From contig JAGAAY010000015.1 in the NCBI GenBank assembly GCA_017615065.1, positions 1 to 36,100 on the forward strand: 36,100 bases of DNA, read 5' to 3'. This DNA comes from Bacteroidales bacterium (GTDB taxonomy: Bacteria > Bacteroidota > Bacteroidia > Bacteroidales > UBA932). The notes beneath the pieces are model-generated. The model made no database searches, was not told the origin of the DNA, and saw nothing but the letters and a program-made list of their open reading frames with translations. Shown piece by piece: positions 31,469-36,100 of this stretch; positions within the stretch are counted from its first letter, which is position 1, and every line of letters begins with the position of its first letter. The position numbers were made by a program, and so were the translations under genes.

Positions 31469-33776
31469 AGAATTTCACCATAATTACGCCGTGCGAGGGA
31501 ATGCGGACATGGTCCGGGCAGTCTTGCTGCCTCCAAAGGTCACGGCAGGAATGAATAGAATTGAATCCGGCTTTTGCAAGCGTTTCCGGAACATTGTTAT
31601 CCACGTCGCGTTCCCCCATGTTGAATATGCCCGCAGCATAGCTTCCGTCTTGCAGGGGACGTCCCCATACTTGCAACGTTTCATTCTCCCAGAGGCAGGA
31701 GGCCTGCTTTCCCAGAGGATCCTGGTCCACGGCGATGACCTCGTTGTTGCATAGCAGGTTAAGCGTGAATTCGTCCACGCAGGAGAGGTCTCCGCCGATC
31801 ATCAGTGGAGCGGCGAGGAGCGCCCATAGGGAGACGTGCGAATACTGTTCGTCGGCGGTGAGCCTGGTGTTGCGCAGCCCTTCTCCCCATCCGACCTTGC
31901 CAACTACGAGCATATCCGGGTCGTTCCAGTGGCCGGGACCCGAATAAGACACGGCCGGACGCTGTTTGACGAAGCCGATGCGGACCACACGTTCCCATTT
32001 GTCCGTCAGGTCTCCGGTGGTGCGCCAGAGGTTTCCTCCCGCCTCTTCTCCCCAGGTCCAGACATCCTCGTGCCCGTACTGGCAGATGGAATAGACGATA
32101 TCCCGGGGCTGTTTTGCCAGCGCTTCCTTCATCACCAGGTAAGGCGCCATGTGCTCTTCGCGCCCCACGTGGGGCATTTCCTTAAGGAGGGAACGGTAGC
32201 CGCAAAGGTCGTATTTCAGATAATCCACTCCCCAGGAATTCCATGTGTTGGCATCCTGCTGTTCATGCCCCAGAGACCCCAGATAGCCGCCGCAGGTGCG
32301 GTCCCCGGGCGAGGAATAGATTCCCAGTTTCAGGCCGTTGCCGTGGAGCCACTCCCCTAGTGCCGCAATGTCCGGGAACCTGTCGTTGGGAAGGAGTGTG
32401 CCGTCGGCGCTGCGCTCGGAGGCCTGCCAGGCGTCGTCGATGTTGATATAATTGTAGCCATAATCGGCAAGGCCGCTTTCAATGAGGGCCTGGGCCGATG
32501 CCTGAACTTTTTCCTGCGAGACTTCCAATCCCCAGCAATTCCAGCTGTTCCATCCCATGGGCGGGGTGAGGGCGATAGTGTTTCCTACCTTCAGGACCAT
32601 CTTTCCCTTGGCGCTTCCGGCTTTGTTACGGGCCTTCCAGGTGATGGCGTATTCTCCGGCCTTCTCCACGCTGCCGCTTACCACGCCGCTGCTTCTGTCC
32701 AGATGCAGACCCTTCGGAAGACGGCAGGCGCTGAACTTCATCGGTCGCTCTCCCGAGAAGGGGAGGCGGAAATAGATGGGATGGCCGGGTCTGGCGCCCA
32801 GAACGGCGGGACCGTTATACCGGGGTTTTGCCGGTGCCGCCGGGGTGAGGCAATATTTGTCCGGAGTGCGGGAAAGCTTGAAGATTACGGGATAATGGTC
32901 TGAGAGAAATTTCACTTCCGGAGCATAGCCGGAGTTGTCGACGACATATTCCAGGGGCTTCCCGGCGCCATAGAAAATGTAGTCGATGATGCCGGCGCCC
33001 TTCTCTTTCCCCCAGTTGTGGAAGGTGTTTCTTTCGGTGGATTCCGTTTCCGGACTGCTGGTGCGGGCATCCCGGAACCAGCCCTTAAGTGTCTTGATGG
33101 CAGACTCTTCCGGGGAATTGTTCAGGTCTCCCACCAGGAAGATGGGAGCGGTCTTGAAATCGGCCCTTTTAAGCCCGGTCAGTTTTTCCATCTCGCCCAG
33201 GAGCGTTTCCACTTCCTGGTCCGGGAGTTCCGGATTCTCATCCACGGACCAACTTATGTGGGCCGAGAAAAGCCACAGGTCCTCTTTGTTCCTGTCTTCC
33301 AGATGCAGCCAGGCGGTGATGATGGGGCTTCTCTGCCCTTTGCGGAGCGATGCCGTGTCTGCAGGCGTTTCGCTCAGCCAGAAGCACCCGTGCCCCAGCA
33401 GGTTGAAACGGGACTTCCGATACATCACGCCGGTGGATTCATCGGAGGTGCGCACCATCTTTCCGCCGCTCAGGCGTCCCGGGCAATAGATAAACCATTC
33501 GTCTCCCAGGTCTTCCTCAAGGTGGGCCGCCTGCGTCCTGCGCACTTCCGAGAGTCCGGCTATATCGATGTCGTTCTGCTCGAAAAACGCCTTTACGGCA
33601 GGCCTCCGGACACTCCACGGCTGTCCGCCGAACTTATAGTCGTAGTCCGGACGGTTGTCGTCCAGGAAACGGATGTTGAAGGACGCCACCGTTAAAGTGT
33701 CTGCGTCAGCCCGGGCCGTGGTTGCCAGCGGACCAAGCAGGAGTAGTAAAGACAGTATGAAGGCTCGTTTCAGCAT
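31458..33776 (-). CDS. EEP phosphoesterase fused to GH27 alpha-galactosidase
   Basis: A 772-residue secreted protein with a signal peptide (MLKRAFILSLLLLLGPLATTA) and no lipobox. Domain 1 (~25-305) is an EEP phosphoesterase: ASFNIRFLDD, GLSEVRRT, FSAHISWS, VGDLNNSPEES, IIDYIFYG and LSDHYPVIF. A short putative Ig-like domain (~335-400) precedes GH27 (~405-772). The GH27 part has PPMGWNSWNCWG, nucleophile Asp in YLKYDLCG (~523), acid/base Asp in WRTTGDLTDKW (~588, aligned with human alpha-galactosidase A Asp231), and GHWNDPDMLVVG. Both active sites look intact. GH27 members remove terminal alpha-galactose (some alpha-N-acetylgalactosamine or beta-arabinopyranose). It is the first gene of the HTCS transcript, under a separate upstream promoter region. 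The fusion suggests one substrate with a phosphodiester and an alpha-galactosyl bond. Confidence 0.88.
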   Translation of the reverse strand: MLKRAFILSLLLLLGPLATTARADADTLTVASFNIRFLDDNRPDYDYKFGGQPWSVRRPAVKAFFEQNDIDIAGLSEVRRTQAAHLEEDLGDEWFIYCPGRLSGGKMVRTSDESTGVMYRKSRFNLLGHGCFWLSETPADTASLRKGQRSPIITAWLHLEDRNKEDLWLFSAHISWSVDENPELPDQEVETLLGEMEKLTGLKRADFKTAPIFLVGDLNNSPEESAIKTLKGWFRDARTSSPETESTERNTFHNWGKEKGAGIIDYIFYGAGKPLEYVVDNSGYAPEVKFLSDHYPVIFKLSRTPDKYCLTPAAPAKPRYNGPAVLGARPGHPIYFRLPFSGERPMKFSACRLPKGLHLDRSSGVVSGSVEKAGEYAITWKARNKAGSAKGKMVLKVGNTIALTPPMGWNSWNCWGLEVSQEKVQASAQALIESGLADYGYNYINIDDAWQASERSADGTLLPNDRFPDIAALGEWLHGNGLKLGIYSSPGDRTCGGYLGSLGHEQQDANTWNSWGVDYLKYDLCGYRSLLKEMPHVGREEHMAPYLVMKEALAKQPRDIVYSICQYGHEDVWTWGEEAGGNLWRTTGDLTDKWERVVRIGFVKQRPAVSYSGPGHWNDPDMLVVGKVGWGEGLRNTRLTADEQYSHVSLWALLAAPLMIGGDLSCVDEFTLNLLCNNEVIAVDQDPLGKQASCLWENETLQVWGRPLQDGSYAAGIFNMGERDVDNNVPETLAKAGFNSIHSCRDLWRQQDCPDHVRIPSHGVIMVKFYAK

Positions 33777-33820
33777 CGTTACAGAGTTTAAATATACGAA
33801 TATCTTTTGTAATAATCACC

Positions 33821-33842
33821 GATGAGCATTTTTATGCTCATC
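33821..33842. promoter_or_regulatory. Perfect palindrome downstream of the EEP-GH27 promoter
   Basis: GATGAGCAT and ATGCTCATC are perfect 9-base complements around TTTT. It lies just downstream of the minus-strand TATTTTTG element (33855-33848), so it would form a hairpin at the 5' end of the EEP-GH27 mRNA or serve as a dimer-binding operator. Confidence 0.5.
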
Positions 33843-33985
33843 AATTACAAAAATAGCCGGGGCCTTCTCAGGCTGCTAAAACTATATTGTATATTATTAT
33901 GGTGATTCCGTCTTTCATAACGCGAGTTTTTATTACATTGGAGAAAAGGGTATAATATTGTACAGGAGGATAATTTTAGATTATT

Positions 33986-34017
33986 CTTGCAAAAGTAATA
34001 TCTATTCATTACCTTTG
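33986..34017 (+). promoter_or_regulatory. Promoter for the XRE-DUF1016 gene
   Basis: CTTG at 33986-33989, 20-base spacer, TACCTTTG at 34010-34017: one mismatch to the Bacteroidota -33/-7 consensus. The ATG follows 14 bases after the -7 box, so the leader is under ten bases. Confidence 0.55.
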
Positions 34018-34031
34018 TGAAAAATTGAACT

Positions 34032-35498
34032 ATGAATCAGACTTATTTCGAAGCTAAAGGAGAGGCGCTGCTGGAGCGGATCGGGATGAGAAAGAGCGAG
34101 TTTGCCCGGCGGATGGGTATTCGCAAGCAGAATGTGAAGGCACTGTTCAAGACAAAGAACCTGGAGACCATCTACAAAGCATCAGAGGTGTTGGGCGTGC
34201 CGTTTACAATGTTGATAGGCTATATTGAGGAACCGGATTTGAACGAGAGTCCTCTTGAGCCGTATTACGAGGATTTTGAAGCATCGGACAGCAGCTATGA
34301 GAATCTGACTTTCGATTCTTTAGTAGGGCGCATCAACCTCATCCAGGATACGTTGCAGGCACAGGCTGCGCACGCCGTCAACCTTTCTTTGACCGCCCGA
34401 AACTGGCTGGTTGGCTACTACATCGTTGAGTTTGAGCAGCACGGCGAGGACCGGGCAAAGTATGGAGAGAAACTCATCAACAAACTGGCCGAGAGGATTA
34501 ATCTTAAAGGTTTTGAGCCTAGAAGTCTTAGAGTTTATCGTCGCGTATATCTTGTCTATCCTCAATTGGGAACTGCTATTGGGGCCTACCTGCAAAAGAA
34601 CAGTTCGTTACTGTTTAATTATGGTAATATCGCAATTTGGCAATCAGTGATTTCCAAATTCCAAATAACTGATAATCAGTCAGATGAAATTTGGCGGTCA
34701 GCGCTTGCCAAATTGGAAGATTGGTCAACACCCGCAGATAGACTCTTCTACAAGTTGAACTACACATGTCTAGCCTATCTGACAAGTATCGAAGACCCAT
34801 TGAAGCGAGCTTTCTATGAACAAGAAACCATTCGTAGCTGTTGGACTAGTCGCGAACTGGACCGTCAGGTTTCATCGCAATTCTACGAACGCATGGGTAT
34901 GTCTAAAGACAAGAAAGCCCTGCAACGGCTGACGGCTAAGAATGCGCAGCAGATAACTCCGAAAGAAATTATTCATAACCCTGTCACACTGGAGTTTCTG
35001 GGCATCAGACCATATGAAGACAATACGGAAACCCAACTGGAAACAGCTATTCTCAACAATCTGCAACGGTTCCTCCTGGAGATGGGACGCGGTTTCTGTT
35101 TTGAGTATCGTCAGAAACGCATCCTTGTGGATCAAGACTATTTCAAGGCCGACCTCATTTTCTATCACCGCATCTTGAAATGTCACGTCATCATCGACCT
35201 GAAGATTGACCGCTTCCGCCATGAGTATGCCTCTCAGCTTAACTTCTATATGAACTACTACAAGCACGAGGTGATGCAGCAGGACGACAATCCGCCCATA
35301 GGTATATTGCTCTGCACGGACTATGGCGAGACAACCGTTCAGTACGCCACCGAAGGGCTCTCACAAAACCTATTCGTCAGCAAATATCGCTTGCAGCTCC
35401 CTTCTGAGGATGAAATCCGTAAGTACATGCTGGAGAATATCACTGAAGAGGATTTTAAGAGATACAAGGAAGAAACTAAAACAAACCCCGCAAATTAA
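34032..35498 (+). CDS. XRE-type HTH fused to DUF1016 (YhcG-like) PDDEXK nuclease
   Basis: A 488-residue protein. The N-terminal Cro/C1-type HTH (~10-65) is visible as KSEFARRMGIRKQNVKALFK. A DUF1016_N-type helical domain (~100-255) contains ARNWLVGYYIVEFEQHGEDR and LKGFEPRSLRVYRRVYLVYP. A C-terminal YhcG-like PDDEXK nuclease domain (~265-470) contains FKADLIFYHRILKCHVIIDL, in which D...(I)DLK form the acidic/lysine signature, then YASQLNFYMNYYKHEV. DUF1016 proteins are common in accessory regions and resemble restriction-type nucleases; the HTH fusion could target DNA or autoregulate the gene. It transcribes away from the PUL from its own promoter. Codon and base composition look more AT-rich than the PUL. 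Confidence 0.85.
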   Translation: MNQTYFEAKGEALLERIGMRKSEFARRMGIRKQNVKALFKTKNLETIYKASEVLGVPFTMLIGYIEEPDLNESPLEPYYEDFEASDSSYENLTFDSLVGRINLIQDTLQAQAAHAVNLSLTARNWLVGYYIVEFEQHGEDRAKYGEKLINKLAERINLKGFEPRSLRVYRRVYLVYPQLGTAIGAYLQKNSSLLFNYGNIAIWQSVISKFQITDNQSDEIWRSALAKLEDWSTPADRLFYKLNYTCLAYLTSIEDPLKRAFYEQETIRSCWTSRELDRQVSSQFYERMGMSKDKKALQRLTAKNAQQITPKEIIHNPVTLEFLGIRPYEDNTETQLETAILNNLQRFLLEMGRGFCFEYRQKRILVDQDYFKADLIFYHRILKCHVIIDLKIDRFRHEYASQLNFYMNYYKHEVMQQDDNPPIGILLCTDYGETTVQYATEGLSQNLFVSKYRLQLPSEDEIRKYMLENITEEDFKRYKEETKTNPAN

Positions 35499-35536
35499 TA
35501 GGATTCCATATTTCATTGCAAATATGTATAATTAGG

Positions 35537-36100
35537 TTGAAATACTTATTTCCAGCGGAAACTTCAATAAATTTCCACATTTCCGCTGATTATACGGATA
35601 TTTTTGTCTACGGAAGAAGACGTGTCGGAAAGACTTATCTTGTCCGCGAGACCTTCAACTACCAGTTTTGTTTCCAGCATACAGGAGTGGCTAAGGGAAC
35701 ACTTCGTCAACAATTGACAGCTTTCCGCAATTCGTTGATTGCGGCGGGAATGGCTAAGTGCAATGTACCTAAAACATGGATTGACGCTTTTGAACTCTTA
35801 AAACAGTTCGTCAGCAATGCTCCGGCAGGGAAAAAAGTCTTGTTCATTGATGAACTTCCGTGGATGGATACCCCCAAGGGAAATCTTATTGGTGCCCTGG
35901 AAAACTTCTGGAACGGATGGGCAACAGCACGACAGGAGAAAGATATCGTATTGATAGTTTGTGGCAGTGCCACTTCATGGATCAGCAAAAAGCTGTTAAA
36001 GAACAAGGGCGGGCTTCGCGGCAGACTGACTCTGCGGATAAAACTTGTTCCATTCACACTGCGTGAGTGCGAACTATTTGCACAGGGAGCCAGTCTTGCC
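35537..36100 (+). CDS. AAA ATPase (ATPase_2/DUF234-like), truncated by window end; 5' end doubtful
   Basis: A frame open from 35480 to the window end encodes a P-loop ATPase. Walker A is YGRRRVGKT (35609-35635), followed by HTGVAKGTLRQQL. Walker B is KKVLFIDELPWMDTP (about 35830-35875). ALENFWNGWA, IVCGSATSWI and GGLRGRLTLRIKLVPFTLREC follow, all typical of the archaeal-type ATPase_2 group with a C-terminal DUF234 region that would lie beyond the window. No ATG occurs in frame before Walker A. The only candidate is TTG at 35537, and the usual GREKEI-like N-terminus is missing, so the 5' end may be deleted or frameshifted. Such ATPases are common accessory genes of unclear role. Confidence 0.6.
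   Translation, partial: MKYLFPAETSINFHISADYTDIFVYGRRRVGKTYLVRETFNYQFCFQHTGVAKGTLRQQLTAFRNSLIAAGMAKCNVPKTWIDAFELLKQFVSNAPAGKKVLFIDELPWMDTPKGNLIGALENFWNGWATARQEKDIVLIVCGSATSWISKKLLKNKGGLRGRLTLRIKLVPFTLRECELFAQGASLA

Larger units (their letters stand above)
33777..34031. other. Divergent intergenic region between the PUL and the accessory genes
   Basis: About 255 bases without a gene, more AT-rich than its flanks. It holds a perfect palindrome (33821-33842), a minus-strand TATTTTTG candidate -7 element (33848-33855) for the EEP-GH27 gene, and a plus-strand TACCTTTG (34010-34017) for the XRE-DUF1016 gene. An AGGAGG-like stretch near 33964 precedes no credible reading frame. Confidence 0.5.

Noticed and set aside
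33940..33975. TATAAT-like sequence and AGGAGG stretch
   Set aside because: No credible reading frame follows at the proper distance, and this lineage uses TAnnTTTG promoters with little Shine-Dalgarno use.
1..36100. CRISPR arrays, tRNA or rRNA genes and intact insertion sequences
   Set aside because: No regularly spaced repeats, cloverleaf-like segments or transposase frames were recognised on reading both strands; only short palindromic repeats were found.

Overview
The window looks like a moderately GC-rich Bacteroidales (Bacteroidota) chromosome from an uncultured or gut-type lineage. The evidence is a SusC/SusD pair, a one-protein hybrid two-component regulator, a DUF4783 protein, lipoproteins with Bacteroidota lipoboxes, TAnnTTTG-type -7 promoter elements and few Shine-Dalgarno sequences. 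No rRNA, tRNA, CRISPR array or intact insertion sequence was seen.

Layout. (1) About 1-8000, minus strand: a housekeeping block in the transcriptional order rlmH, large NtrY-like sensor kinase, engB, prs, a small Cys-rich membrane protein, der, nadE. Spacings are tight. (2) 8104-8520, plus strand: a lone DUF4783 exported protein whose stop overlaps the end of the converging MMPL gene. (3) 8514-13520, minus strand: efp, cmk, ispH and an MMPL/RND-type exporter as one compact operon. The exporter gene carries dispersed palindromic repeats in frame in its second periplasmic loop. (4) 13727-33776, minus strand: a polysaccharide-utilisation-type locus (PUL). It reads: endonuclease/exonuclease/phosphatase (EEP) domain fused to a GH27 alpha-galactosidase; hybrid two-component system (HTCS); SusC; SusD; EEP-PKD-PQQ lipoprotein; a 42-residue peptide; fimbrillin-EEP-PKD-PQQ lipoprotein; TolB-like propeller lipoprotein; MGH1/trehalase-like glycoside hydrolase lipoprotein. 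(5) 34032 to the end, plus strand: an XRE-HTH/DUF1016 PDDEXK nuclease and an AAA ATPase with a doubtful 5' end that runs off the window. By eye this part is more AT-rich and looks like accessory DNA.

The most interesting system is the PUL. Three of its secreted proteins carry an apparently complete EEP (Mg-dependent phosphoesterase) catalytic set in three different architectures, one of them covalently joined to an alpha-galactosidase. The simplest inference is that the locus processes a glycoconjugate with phosphodiester and alpha-galactosyl bonds. SusC/SusD would import it, the HTCS would sense it, and the propeller and MGH1-like lipoproteins would bind or trim it. The substrate cannot be told from sequence; extracellular nucleic acid is the main competing idea.

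Other signals worth checking are the repeat-derived coding insertions in the exporter, a terminator-like hairpin overlapping the likely susC promoter, a 12-bp tandem repeat encoding the poly-leucine signal peptide of the HTCS, near-leaderless promoters for housekeeping genes, and an over-represented ATCGGCC heptamer.
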